A DNA stretch of 64,000 nt from WTXA01 sp964415195 (GTDB taxonomy: Bacteria; Bacillota; TC1), in assembly GCA_964415195.1 (NCBI GenBank), contig CAYPYD010000002.1:124001-188000 (forward strand), read 5' to 3'. This document shows, one piece after another, positions 48,918-57,961 of this stretch. How positions within the stretch are numbered: position 1 is the stretch's first letter; each line of letters begins with the position of its first letter. The translations under genes were made by a program, and so were the position numbers. Under the pieces are notes generated by a model. That model made no database searches. It saw only the letters and a program-made list of their open reading frames with translations, and had not been told where the DNA came from.

Positions 48918-50354
48918 TTGGATACTTTTAGAATTCTTTTTATAATAATGTTAGCACTATATGTGCTTTTTGTTTTGTCATTTATTTTTTTAGAGAAAAG
49001 AAAAACTAACAGCCTTATTTCATGGCTGTTAATATTTATAGTTTTCCCTTTTACAGGATACTTGATATATTTAATTTTCGGAAGAGATATGAGTAAGAAG
49101 AAAGTATTTAAACTTTTCAGAACAGAAAAAAACTTAATGGAAGAAATCAAACAAAAATCGGAAAATATATATGATCATAAAAAAAATAATCTATATAAGG
49201 CACTAAAAGAGAGTATACAATCCATGGAATTGACCACAAGGATGTCAGCTACTGGTGTACATTTCAATAATAAAGTGAAAATATTCACTGATGGACAAGA
49301 AAAATTTAATAAATTAATAGAGGATATAGAAAATGCTAAGACTGAGATACATATATTGTATTTTGTTTATGTTAAAGATGAATTAGGCACAAAAATTAGA
49401 GATTTACTTACAAAGAAAGCTAAAGAAGGTGTAACAGTTAGATTATTACTTGACGATTTAGGATCACATACCTTACGTGGAAGCTATTTTAATGACTTAA
49501 AAGCAGCTGGAGGGAAGGTTTCTTTCTCCTTTCCAATTTCTCTAATTAATTTACAGTTAAATAACCGTAATCATAGGAAAATTGTAATTATTGACAGAAG
49601 TGTAGCATATATAGGTGGTTTTAATATTGGGGATGATTACTTGGGTAAAAATCAAAAAAAAGGTTATTGGAGAGATACTCATATTAGGATACAAGGACCT
49701 GGGATAGTTGATTTGCAAATAAGATTTTTTCTTGACTGGAGAAATGCAGGTAATACAGATATAGTTATAGACGAATATGTTTTGCAAGAAAAACAAGTTA
49801 GAGGAAGTGTTCCTCTTCAAATATTATCAAGCGGGCCCGATTCAGAATTAGAAACAATAAAATTCGCTTATATAGAGATGATAAATAATGCCAAGGAGTA
49901 TATCTATATACAAACACCTTATTTTGTCCCTGATGAGACCCTTAATGATGCTTTAAGGATTGCTTTACTAAAAGGTGTTGACGTAAGGATTATGATACCT
50001 AATAAACAAGATCATATGTTTGTATATTGGGCTACATATTCTTTTATCGGAGACTTATTACCTTTGGGTCTAAAAGCTTATACTTATGAAAATGGATTTA
50101 TGCACGCCAAGACGATTGTTGTTGATAGTAAAATAGCGAGTGTGGGAAGTGCGAATTTTGACAAAAGAAGTTTTAAGTTAAGTTTTGAGTGTAACGCATT
50201 TTTATATGGTGATAAAATTGGTAATGAAATGAAAGATATTTTTATGAATGATTTAAAATATTGTAAACAATTAACCATTGAAAGATATAATGAAAGATCA
50301 TTAATTATTCGAATTAAAGAACCGATAAGTAGAATAATTTCTCCTATATTATGA
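48918..50354 (+). CDS. cls: Cardiolipin synthase
   Basis: The 478-residue phospholipase-D-superfamily enzyme starts with two membrane helices (residues 5-58) and has two HKD motifs: HRKIVIIDRSVAYIGGFNIGDDY near 218 and HAKTIVVDSKIASVGSANFDKRS near 396. It makes cardiolipin from two phosphatidylglycerols. The start is TTG 48918, with AAGGA about 9 bases before. It overlaps the next gene by 4 bases. Confidence 0.94.
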   Translation: MDTFRILFIIMLALYVLFVLSFIFLEKRKTNSLISWLLIFIVFPFTGYLIYLIFGRDMSKKKVFKLFRTEKNLMEEIKQKSENIYDHKKNNLYKALKESIQSMELTTRMSATGVHFNNKVKIFTDGQEKFNKLIEDIENAKTEIHILYFVYVKDELGTKIRDLLTKKAKEGVTVRLLLDDLGSHTLRGSYFNDLKAAGGKVSFSFPISLINLQLNNRNHRKIVIIDRSVAYIGGFNIGDDYLGKNQKKGYWRDTHIRIQGPGIVDLQIRFFLDWRNAGNTDIVIDEYVLQEKQVRGSVPLQILSSGPDSELETIKFAYIEMINNAKEYIYIQTPYFVPDETLNDALRIALLKGVDVRIMIPNKQDHMFVYWATYSFIGDLLPLGLKAYTYENGFMHAKTIVVDSKIASVGSANFDKRSFKLSFECNAFLYGDKIGNEMKDIFMNDLKYCKQLTIERYNERSLIIRIKEPISRIISPIL

Positions 50355-50758
50355 TTATTACTCTAATAATAATTTTAGTACTTATATCATTTGTAGATAT
50401 AATTTTCTTAAGAATACCAAACTGCCTGAATATATTTTTTTTTATTAATGCATTAGCATATGTTTTCTGGTATGATCTTGGGCAATATTTTTTAGGTGCA
50501 TTACTTGGTTTAGTAATTTTTTCAGCAGGATATTTTTTATCTCATGGTAAGCTTGGAGAAGGTGATATTAAACTTATACCATCTCTAGGATTATTAATTG
50601 GACATCCTGGCATACTTTATTTGATTTTTTATTCATCTATTTTAAGTTTAATAGTATTTTTAAGAATAATAAAAAGAAAGGCGCAGGTTTTACCTTTTGC
50701 GCCTTTCTTAACTCTTGTATTTCTAATTATCTTTACTTTACAAAGTAGTTCTTTCTAA
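50351..50758 (+). CDS. Minimal prepilin peptidase (A24 family)
   Basis: The 135-residue membrane protein has only the peptidase half of type IV prepilin peptidases. The two catalytic aspartates are in SFVDIIFLRIPN (Asp near residue 15) and LGEGDIKLIPSLG (the GxGD motif). The cysteine-rich methyltransferase domain is absent, as in Flp-type and archaeal enzymes. It overlaps the cls stop and its end overlaps the convergent next gene by 21 bases. No pilin gene is in the window. Confidence 0.87.
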   Translation: MIITLIIILVLISFVDIIFLRIPNCLNIFFFINALAYVFWYDLGQYFLGALLGLVIFSAGYFLSHGKLGEGDIKLIPSLGLLIGHPGILYLIFYSSILSLIVFLRIIKRKAQVLPFAPFLTLVFLIIFTLQSSSF

Positions 50759-51238
50759 TTTGCCTTGATCGTTTTGTACAGCTTTAACAATTTTTGCAAT
50801 CTTTTTTAAATCATTAGCATCTTTAGTACATTCAATCAATTGGTAAGTTTTAGTGGATTCATTATTTGTTTTATATACATCGCTTAATAACTTCATTACT
50901 GAAAAGCTATGATCAGCATCTTTTAAAGTAATTATGCTTACTTTTTCATTAGCTAGAATATTAAGCAAGAGCGTTGGATAATCAACATCTTTTAAATCGC
51001 CTATCATATAATAATCAGCTGAATCATCATTAAGGTCTTTCTCTATGTTTCTAACAGGCTTTAATTTACCAACCCCTTGAGCAACAGACCCTAAAGTAGC
51101 TAACAATGGTAATATGCCATGTCCTCGATGTCCTGAGATTATAATATTGTCTTTGTTTGTAATTGCAGCCTCTAAGTATTCTGCTTGTGATTCTGTCATA
51201 AATTGTTGATCAATTAATTTTTTTAGCATTTGATTCAT
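50738..51238 (-). CDS. Degenerate secretion/pilus ATPase-like protein
   Basis: The 166-residue product has an N-terminal LTxxQAEYLEAAITNKDNIIISG layout (here FMTESQAEYLEAAI) that recalls CpaF-type secretion ATPases. Where those have the P-loop GxxGxGKT, this one has GHRGHGIL (residues 36-43), so lysine and threonine are lost. It is also far shorter than a full ATPase and lacks Walker B and arginine-finger regions. It could be a pseudo-ATPase with a structural role or a remnant. The frame is intact. Convergent overlap with the A24 peptidase is suggestive, but function is unknown. Confidence 0.6.
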   Translation of the reverse strand: MNQMLKKLIDQQFMTESQAEYLEAAITNKDNIIISGHRGHGILPLLATLGSVAQGVGKLKPVRNIEKDLNDDSADYYMIGDLKDVDYPTLLLNILANEKVSIITLKDADHSFSVMKLLSDVYKTNNESTKTYQLIECTKDANDLKKIAKIVKAVQNDQGKLERTTL

Positions 51239-51379
51239 AATTTATCCTCCCTTAATTTTATTCCCAAATAATTATACCATAAATAAACAATCTATGAAAT
51301 GAGAATTGATCATGAAATGAATTAGTATAACATATATGTGAAAATTTAATGAATTTTATGTGGAATGATTATTGGACTG

Positions 51380-51408
51380 TTGAAATTATTTTGCAAGTAA
51401 TATATAAT
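51380..51408 (+). promoter_or_regulatory. Promoter for the small HTH gene
   Basis: TTGAAA (51380-51385), 17-base spacer and TATAAT (51403-51408) lie about 38 bases before the start. The rest of the 208-base divergent gap (51239-51446) shows nothing I recognise. Confidence 0.75.
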
Positions 51409-51446
51409 TAAGACAAGACCAAATCTATTTAAGAAGGAGCAGACAA

Positions 51447-51638
51447 ATGAAGAAAGAGAAAATCAAAGAAAAAAGACTAAAAATGGGTTTTTCTCAGGAA
51501 AGTCTTGCTAGAAAAATTGGTGTCACTAGACAGACTATTAATTTAATAGAAGCTGGCAAGTATAACCCAAGTTTAAAGATTTGCAAAGGAATAGCAAGAG
51601 AGCTTAATGCTACTTTAGACGAATTATTTGGAGATTAA
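51447..51638 (+). CDS. Small XRE-family HTH regulator
   Basis: The 63-residue protein is just a Cro/C1-type helix-turn-helix: IKEKRLKMGFSQESLARKIGVTRQTINLIEAGKYNPSL, then ICKGIARELNATLDELF. It is the YozG-type stand-alone regulator often paired with a small membrane protein, which is missing here. GAAGGAG lies before the ATG, and a strong terminator follows 19 bases after the stop. The target is unknown. Confidence 0.9.
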   Translation: MKKEKIKEKRLKMGFSQESLARKIGVTRQTINLIEAGKYNPSLKICKGIARELNATLDELFGD

Positions 51639-51656
51639 TTAAACTAATTGAACAAC

Positions 51657-51690
51657 AAAAAGGATGAAGTTTAACTTCATCCTTTTTGCT
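51657..51690 (+). terminator. Intrinsic terminator of the HTH gene
   Basis: A 14-bp stem (51657-51670 with 51674-51687) with a 3-base loop is flanked by A and T runs, so it may work in both directions and also end the minus-strand operon. Confidence 0.9.
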
Positions 51691-51712
51691 GTTCATATAA
51701 ATTTCAAGGAGA

Positions 51713-52471
51713 TTAGACTGCGTATGCAATCAGGATTTCATTTACTTTTTCTTCTATTAATAGATAATCCACAGATGGGAGATCTAATAATGTCATTTGA
51801 ATAAGTTTGTTGAATTCTTCTAGTGCAGAAATACAGTTAATTCTAACTAATGTATTTGCAAGAAGAGTAATATATTGAAAAGGTGCTTTCTTTAAATTTA
51901 GATAACTTTCTGCTTGAATTTTTATGTTTTCCAAGTCTTTCTTTTCATCTGAGCTTTTAGCCATCTCGATTTTTAGATTCTGTTGTTCAATAATTTGTTC
52001 TAGAGAACTTAATGATTCAAGATACGATCTTATAAAATAGTAAATGGCGCTACCATATTCTTTTTTTCTTTCTTGGAACAAAGCCATTACATGGGTTATT
52101 TTTGATTCGTTATATAATAATTCAGCAAGGGTAATTGTGCCATCTTTCTGATAACCATAGAAGTACTGTTTTATTTTCAAGAATTCCATCCAGCCAGTAT
52201 ATTCTTGGCCAGCTAATTGTAGATACATAGGGTATTTAAGTAATAGCTCTAAACGCATTTCTTTATTCTTATACATTTTATCTTGGGCGATTTGAAGAAC
52301 CTGAGCTGAAGTTGAATATTGTTTATTGATCTTTAATCTCTCAGCCTCTTGTATTAATTCATTTATACTTAAGGCGTGATAGAAGGAATTAAGCATCTCA
52401 TTATTCTGAAAAACGCCCCTATGTTTCTCAGATACTCTTTGGTTGATCAATGGTTTGTTATATACTGCCAT
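51713..52471 (-). CDS. Hypothetical protein downstream of an AAA ATPase gene
   Basis: The 252-residue product is almost entirely helical, with patterns like ELIQEAERLKINKQYSTSAQVLQIAQDKM that could be TPR-like. A predicted coiled segment lies near residues 155-190 (LEQIIEQQNLKIEMAKSS). It has no signal peptide, membrane helix or catalytic motif. It follows the ATPase gene by 19 bases on the same strand, so the two probably work together. I do not recognise the family. Confidence 0.65.
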   Translation of the reverse strand: MAVYNKPLINQRVSEKHRGVFQNNEMLNSFYHALSINELIQEAERLKINKQYSTSAQVLQIAQDKMYKNKEMRLELLLKYPMYLQLAGQEYTGWMEFLKIKQYFYGYQKDGTITLAELLYNESKITHVMALFQERKKEYGSAIYYFIRSYLESLSSLEQIIEQQNLKIEMAKSSDEKKDLENIKIQAESYLNLKKAPFQYITLLANTLVRINCISALEEFNKLIQMTLLDLPSVDYLLIEEKVNEILIAYAV

Positions 52472-52490
52472 CAGGTTCTCCTTTCTGTCC

Positions 52491-53870
52491 CTAGTTCATT
52501 ACGATAAAATGGATATTTTTGTCTATTTTTTGTAAATCTTGTAAGTCTTTTGTTATTTCAACATTAGTTATAAAATAATAATCTGTGTTTATTCTTGGAT
52601 TATTAGTATATACAGCTGTAAAATGTTTTAATTCATTGATTTCATCAAGAGTAGGTATTCTATTATAGATACATTTACCACTTAATATATGTTCGTCATC
52701 AACAAAACCAAATATTGGCAATTCTAGTTTATCGTTCCAGGTGTTACCTATATGTTCATAAGTATAACCAAGCTTACCTGCAAGGTTTTGAGTTTTAAGT
52801 TGTTCAATACCAATGTGTTGGAACTCGTTTTCGATATATTTTCCTAAAGATGGTTCGATCTTCTTATCATAGAAATCATATGTGCTTAATTTCTCCAAAG
52901 TCGATAAATTCGGAACCATATAATAAAAGTAAAATTTAAAGAAAGGTTCCTTGAAGAGATACATGCTTCTGTGCATATTAGCTTTTTCATTTGGTAGAAG
53001 CAATGGCACTTTTCTATATAGTATGTTTAACTGCATTAGACTTTTAAGATATACATTTATTTTAGTCTTGTCTAAAGCAGTGCTTTTAGCAATATCTTTG
53101 ATTGTGTCTGATCCAGAAGCAATAGCACTTAGAATAGCATAGTAGGTGGAAGGTTCTCTCAAATCTTCTCTCATTAATAAGTTAATTTCTTGATGTAGAG
53201 AGGAGTATTTGTTAATAATTAATTTACTAAGATTTTCTTTTAAGGTAAGGTTCTTATCAAGAGCTTTTAAGTATCTAGGTATTCCGCCTAGTATTGAATA
53301 GTAGGCTATTTGATCTGACATGTTAAAATCTTTTAGTAAAACCCTAGTCTCTTGAAAAGATAATGCTTCTAGCTTGATAGTTGAAGTCATTCTTCCAAAT
53401 AGAGGGCTATCTTCACCTAATAGTTCACTTTCCATATAGGAGAGAGAAGAACCGGTCAGTACACACATAAGTTTTCCGTTTTCGCTATTTTGATCCCATA
53501 TTTTTTGTAATATAGAAAGAATTTCTTTATTGCTTTGGGCTATATATGGGAATTCATCAATTATCAATAATATTTTTTTAGATTTACTTTCATTTATTAG
53601 AAAGAGAAAAGCCTTTTCCCAATTATCAAATGAAGTAATGAATTCCTTAACGGGATTATCTTCAAGTATTTCTTCAGAAAAGAGTTTTATTTGCTCGGAA
53701 TCAATAGTTTCTCTGCTAACGTAAAAAAAATGAGTTTTATCCTTTGCGAATTCTTTTAATAACGCAGTCTTGCCAAGTCTTCTTTTACCATACACAACAA
53801 TAAGTTGCGTAGTATCTTCAGCATATCGGGATTCCAACTCATTTAGCTCTTTTTCTCTACCTATAAACAT
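52491..53870 (-). CDS. Archaeal-type AAA ATPase with DUF234-like C terminus
   Basis: The 459-residue protein has an N-terminal STAND-like ATPase. It starts FIGREKELNELESRY, has Walker A VYGKRRLGKTALL (residues 26-38), Walker B ILLIIDEFPYIA (about 98-109) and sensor VLTGSSLSYME, followed by the family motif ILGGIPRYL. A winged-helix region (about 250-300) follows, and the C-terminal third (about 330-459) corresponds to DUF234, thought to be a degenerate nuclease-like domain. Such genes are patchily distributed and often mobile-like. The cellular role is unknown. A long AT-rich gap precedes it. Confidence 0.87.
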   Translation of the reverse strand: MFIGREKELNELESRYAEDTTQLIVVYGKRRLGKTALLKEFAKDKTHFFYVSRETIDSEQIKLFSEEILEDNPVKEFITSFDNWEKAFLFLINESKSKKILLIIDEFPYIAQSNKEILSILQKIWDQNSENGKLMCVLTGSSLSYMESELLGEDSPLFGRMTSTIKLEALSFQETRVLLKDFNMSDQIAYYSILGGIPRYLKALDKNLTLKENLSKLIINKYSSLHQEINLLMREDLREPSTYYAILSAIASGSDTIKDIAKSTALDKTKINVYLKSLMQLNILYRKVPLLLPNEKANMHRSMYLFKEPFFKFYFYYMVPNLSTLEKLSTYDFYDKKIEPSLGKYIENEFQHIGIEQLKTQNLAGKLGYTYEHIGNTWNDKLELPIFGFVDDEHILSGKCIYNRIPTLDEINELKHFTAVYTNNPRINTDYYFITNVEITKDLQDLQKIDKNIHFIVMN

Positions 53871-54063
53871 ATTAGTATATTCCTAACATATGTAATGAAA
53901 AATAATATAAACATAAATAGTATAAACTAGATTATATAAATATTGTTAGTTTGATTATATAATTTTTATTTTATTAAGTCAACAAAATAATTTGAAAAAA
54001 GAATGAAAAAAATATATAATGTAAAAGGTAAGTCGACTGTTAGTTTAAAGGAGTAAATAATAT

Positions 54064-55182
54064 ATGTGGCAATGCAAAGAATGTGGGAAAAAATACAATG
54101 CAGAACCAATCTATTGTGATTTTTGTGGAGCTACTGAGAATTTCATTGAACCTGTTGATGTTAAAGAAAATGAAAGTTTTTATAGAGGGGTTGAAGCAGG
54201 TATTCAAAACAATATAGCAAACAAAGATTTTGAAGATTATGACCAACTCATTAAAGATTTTCTTTCTGATGAGTATCAACCGATTTCACGTAAAGTAAAA
54301 GAGCCGTTTGAAGATGAAATGTTAGAGAAGGCTAAAAAACAAAGACGTGAAAAAAGACTAGAAAGTCTAGACAATGAATATTATGAATCTATAAAAACTG
54401 TCGTAGGTACTGATAGTATTGAAAAAGATGATTATTACAAAGATTTAGAAGATTTATTCAAGGAGCCTGCGCAATCTGGAGATCAAACGACATTCAATGG
54501 TATATTCAAAAAGAATGACACTATTGAGAATACCTTTTTAAAACCAAAGAATAAAAAAGGGCGAAGTGTTAATGATGAAAAAGTTAAAACTGCTAAACCT
54601 AAAAGGGAATTAAATATTCCATTTTCAATACCAATACCAGCTATTGGCTTTGGTAAAAAAAAGGAAAGTTTTTCAGAAAAACCTAAGGATGATAAAAAAC
54701 TGATAAAGATTATAGCTATATTAGGAAGTGTTTTTGCCTTAATGATAATTATGATGGTTATAGTGTTGGGTAATATTATTGATTCTGGAGATGAAGGTGG
54801 AAAGTTACCAAGTGAAAAGAAAATGTTAAGTTTCTTTTCCGAGGTTAAAGCCCTAGATGAACCAAGTTTTCTGGAGAATCCTACTATGATTAGTTTCATG
54901 GAATATGAAGGGACAAATGTCGAAAAACAAGAAATGCTTAAATTGCTATATGGGATGGTAACATCAGACAAATTAAATATAGAAGGAGTAGATAAAATAG
55001 ATCAAAAAGGCATTAACAGGGTGTTAGTTACATATAAAATTAGTGGAGATGCTTTATTAAAGGATACATTTGATCAACTTCTGTTTAGGACGAATGATAA
55101 TATAAGCTATCAATTAGATTTCACAGATTTCGTTACACAATATACGATTGCCAAAGGGGAAAATTCAGTAGAAAATAAATAA
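54064..55182 (+). CDS. Zinc-ribbon membrane protein of unknown function
   Basis: The 372-residue protein has an N-terminal zinc ribbon (CKECGKK near residue 4, CDFCGAT near residue 19) followed by a long charged, low-complexity region (about 35-200). One transmembrane helix (about 218-240, rich in Ile/Met/Val) leads to an extracytoplasmic C-terminal domain of about 130 residues. The topology would put the zinc ribbon in the cytoplasm. Similar zinc-ribbon plus TM proteins are common and unassigned in Firmicutes. AAAGGAG lies 9 bases before the ATG. The next gene begins 24 bases on. Confidence 0.75.
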   Translation: MWQCKECGKKYNAEPIYCDFCGATENFIEPVDVKENESFYRGVEAGIQNNIANKDFEDYDQLIKDFLSDEYQPISRKVKEPFEDEMLEKAKKQRREKRLESLDNEYYESIKTVVGTDSIEKDDYYKDLEDLFKEPAQSGDQTTFNGIFKKNDTIENTFLKPKNKKGRSVNDEKVKTAKPKRELNIPFSIPIPAIGFGKKKESFSEKPKDDKKLIKIIAILGSVFALMIIMMVIVLGNIIDSGDEGGKLPSEKKMLSFFSEVKALDEPSFLENPTMISFMEYEGTNVEKQEMLKLLYGMVTSDKLNIEGVDKIDQKGINRVLVTYKISGDALLKDTFDQLLFRTNDNISYQLDFTDFVTQYTIAKGENSVENK

Positions 55183-55206
55183 ATTTATATATAAGGAGGA
55201 CTTGAG

Positions 55207-57093
55207 TTGAAGAATATATTAGAAAGAATTAAAGTGCCTAATGAGGTGCAGGAAATATTTAACACAACTAATGTTGTTTGGGCAAATAGTAGAGAAGATT
55301 TGTTTAAATTAGCATTAGGTATAGAAAGTGGAACTAGAGATTATTATGAGGTTTATTATACCATACAAGGTATTGGTAAAGTAGTTGAATGTACTGTTGC
55401 CAAATGCAAGAATGGGTTAGCAGTAAATTACACTGATTCATATATGAGAAGAAGAGATCCGAATTGTATGGTTATTGCAGATGAAAAACCTACTGATAAA
55501 GAAACATTTTTAAATCGTTTTGGTGAAAGTTTCGATGGTTTGCGAAAAGATACGCTTAGGTGGTTTAGAGAATTAGATACAGTTATAGCAATGCCTTTTA
55601 TGTCAGGTGGCAAGGAGTTTGGTTATCCATCCTTGGTTTTTGTACCAGCTAATGCAGCCTTTTTTGCTGCAGCTTTAGGAGACATACAGGATTTTATACC
55701 TTGCGATGAAGTTGAAGATGGCTTTGAACCTAAAGCTATAATGTATGTAGCTCCACCATTTAGACATACATATTTCGGTGGAAAACAAGTTGTTGTACAT
55801 AATAGAAAAGGTGACTTTCATGAAATATTTTCATATAACCTTTATCCAGGACCTAGTGCTAAAAAAGGTGTGTATAGCGTCCTATTAGATTTTGCTGAAA
55901 AAGAAAACTGGAATACTTTACATGCTTCAACAGTAAAAGTCACAACTCCATATGAAAACAGATATAACATAATGCATGAGGGTGCTTCTGGTGGTGGAAA
56001 AAGTGAAATGTTAGAAAACACTCAAAGAGAATCCGATGGCAGAATATTACTTGGGGAAAGTATAATTGATGGCAATAAAATACATATAGATTTGTTGGCT
56101 AATTCTGAAGTTGTACCTGTAACTGATGATATGGCTCTAGCTCATCCTAAATTACAAAACTCAGATAAATTAACAGTTACTGATGCAGAATCAGGCTGGT
56201 TTTTGAGAGTCGATCATATTAAAGAATATGGCACTGAACGTGAGTTGGAAAGGATGACAATTCATCCCAAAGCTCCAATGTTATTTTTTAATATTGATGC
56301 ATCACCAAAATCAACAGCCTTAATATGGGAACATATTATGGATGCTCCGGGCAAACCATGCTCTAATCCTAGAGTGATTGTACCTAAGGATCAATTTAAT
56401 GCAGTTAAAGGTGAAGTTGTTGAGATAGATTTAAGGAGTTTTGGGTTAAGAACCCCTCCTACAACTAAAGATAATGTTAGTTATGGTGTAGTTGGTATGT
56501 TCCATGTGTTGCCACCTGCTATAGCATGGTTATGGAGATTAGTGGCACCTCGTGGCTTTGCTAATCCAAGTATAACTTTTTCAGATAAAATGGAGAGTGA
56601 AGGTGTAGGCTCATATTGGCCTTTTGCTACAGGCAAAAGAGTTGATCAAGCAAATATCTTGTTAAGACAAATGGAAAGAACTCCAGGAACTAGATATGTC
56701 TTGATACCAAATCAATATATAGGCTGCTACAAAGTTGGCTTTAAAGCTGAGCACTTATCGAGAGAGTATTTATCAAGAAGAGGTCAAGCGCCATTTAAAA
56801 TGGAAGAATTGATAAATTTAGGCTCACCAGTATTAGGCTACGCGATGAAAAATGTAAAGCTAGACGGCAAAGAAATCCCGTCTAGAATGTTAAATGTTGC
56901 AGAACAAAGATATGTTGGAGAAGAGGCTTTTAAAGCTGGTTCTGATATATTAACCAATTTTTTCAAGCAAGAATTAAAGCAATTCTTAACACCTGATCTT
57001 GATGAACTTGGCAGAAAAATTATTGAGAGTTTTCTGGCTGGTGATTCAATAGAAGAGCTTAATGCTATAATGCCAGGAAAATACATTATATAG
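55207..57093 (+). CDS. DUF4914-family P-loop protein (PEPCK/HprK-like motif)
   Basis: The 628-residue protein matches, as far as I can tell by eye, DUF4914. It has a P-loop GASGGGKSEML at about residues 259-269. This resembles the GxSGxGKSE of HPr kinase and the PEP carboxykinase fold rather than common Walker A loops. MAPRGFANPSITFS-like and FATGKRVDQANILLRQM segments follow. It may be a nucleotide-dependent kinase acting on small carboxylates or a protein, but no activity is established that I know of. The start is TTG 55207 with AAGGAGGA 6 bases upstream. plsY follows by 12 bases. Confidence 0.75.
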   Translation: MKNILERIKVPNEVQEIFNTTNVVWANSREDLFKLALGIESGTRDYYEVYYTIQGIGKVVECTVAKCKNGLAVNYTDSYMRRRDPNCMVIADEKPTDKETFLNRFGESFDGLRKDTLRWFRELDTVIAMPFMSGGKEFGYPSLVFVPANAAFFAAALGDIQDFIPCDEVEDGFEPKAIMYVAPPFRHTYFGGKQVVVHNRKGDFHEIFSYNLYPGPSAKKGVYSVLLDFAEKENWNTLHASTVKVTTPYENRYNIMHEGASGGGKSEMLENTQRESDGRILLGESIIDGNKIHIDLLANSEVVPVTDDMALAHPKLQNSDKLTVTDAESGWFLRVDHIKEYGTERELERMTIHPKAPMLFFNIDASPKSTALIWEHIMDAPGKPCSNPRVIVPKDQFNAVKGEVVEIDLRSFGLRTPPTTKDNVSYGVVGMFHVLPPAIAWLWRLVAPRGFANPSITFSDKMESEGVGSYWPFATGKRVDQANILLRQMERTPGTRYVLIPNQYIGCYKVGFKAEHLSREYLSRRGQAPFKMEELINLGSPVLGYAMKNVKLDGKEIPSRMLNVAEQRYVGEEAFKAGSDILTNFFKQELKQFLTPDLDELGRKIIESFLAGDSIEELNAIMPGKYII

Positions 57094-57105
57094 TAAGGAA
57101 ATATT

Positions 57106-57723
57106 ATGAATATAATTTTAAGCATAATTTTAGGTTATTTAATAGGTTCTGTGCCTTTTGCATTAATATTTGGTAAGGTTTTCGGTGGTATCGATGTAAG
57201 ACAGCATGGTAGTGGCAATCTTGGAGGCACAAATGTTATTAGACTTTTGGGCGTCAAGGTGGGTTTGCCAGTCATATTATGTGATATTGGAAAAGGAGTC
57301 CTGGCTGCTTTTATAGGCACTATGCTTGGTGGTGAGCTCTTTGGTCTAATTGCTGGTATATGTGCTGTTTTCGGTCATTTTTATCCTGTATTTGCAGGGT
57401 TTAAAGGTGGTAAGGGTGTAGCAACTGGTGCTGGTATATTCATATATTTAGCACCTTTCCAAATGTTAATAGTTGTTTCTATTTTCTTGTTAGTCTTGTT
57501 GATATTTGGATATGTATCATTGGCATCAATCATTGGATCTGCTACAGGAATAATTCTTTTTATACTTCCAGAGTTTTTAACGGGTATGGAGATAAATTTA
57601 GGAGTCAGACTCGGTGCTTTACTGGTTGGGGGCTTCATTATATATAAACATAGAAGTAACATTAAGAAATTAGCAATAGGGGAAGAAAAAAGAACCCTAT
57701 ACAAAAGCAGAAATAACAAATAA
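57106..57723 (+). CDS. plsY: Glycerol-3-phosphate acyltransferase
   Basis: The 205-residue membrane protein acylates glycerol 3-phosphate from acyl phosphate. The three family motifs are visible: GYLIGSVPFALI, GSGNLGGTNVIRLLG and GHFYPVFAGFKGGKGVATG. It has about five helices. It often lies beside der/gpsA, which are absent. The ribosome site is AAGGAAA, weaker than its neighbours. A hairpin terminator follows. Confidence 0.95.
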   Translation: MNIILSIILGYLIGSVPFALIFGKVFGGIDVRQHGSGNLGGTNVIRLLGVKVGLPVILCDIGKGVLAAFIGTMLGGELFGLIAGICAVFGHFYPVFAGFKGGKGVATGAGIFIYLAPFQMLIVVSIFLLVLLIFGYVSLASIIGSATGIILFILPEFLTGMEINLGVRLGALLVGGFIIYKHRSNIKKLAIGEEKRTLYKSRNNK

Positions 57724-57739
57724 ATAACATTTAATTACA

Positions 57740-57765
57740 AAGGGAGTGATGAACTCCCTTCTTTT
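57740..57765 (+). terminator. Intrinsic terminator after plsY
   Basis: An 8-bp stem (57740-57747 with 57753-57760) with a 5-base loop is followed by CTTTTA. Confidence 0.75.
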
Positions 57766-57961
57766 ATGAAAAACTAGTATATAAAGGGATTTATTATGTA
57801 AAAATTGTTATGAAATCATTTACTTTTTGGTGGAGTTAGTGTAGTATTGTATTTGAGGAAATTATGGCATACTTTCTTTCAGGCTAGAGAACAAGTTGGA
57901 TTCTAGAGGAAGGGAGTATTTATTTTAACCGGGCTTGTAATATTTTTCACAAGGTGGATAT
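57766..57961 (+). promoter_or_regulatory. Leader region of the grd operon
   Basis: About 200 bases precede grdX. I see no glycine-riboswitch motif (no paired GCCGAAGG or CAGGCAAAAG elements), no confident promoter, and only a 9-codon frame without a good ribosome site. An AAGGTGG site at 57951-57957 serves grdX. Regulation of the operon probably acts here, but its nature is unread. Confidence 0.4.

Noticed and set aside
57724..57961. Glycine riboswitch upstream of the grd operon
   Set aside because: None of the conserved glycine-aptamer segments are visible.
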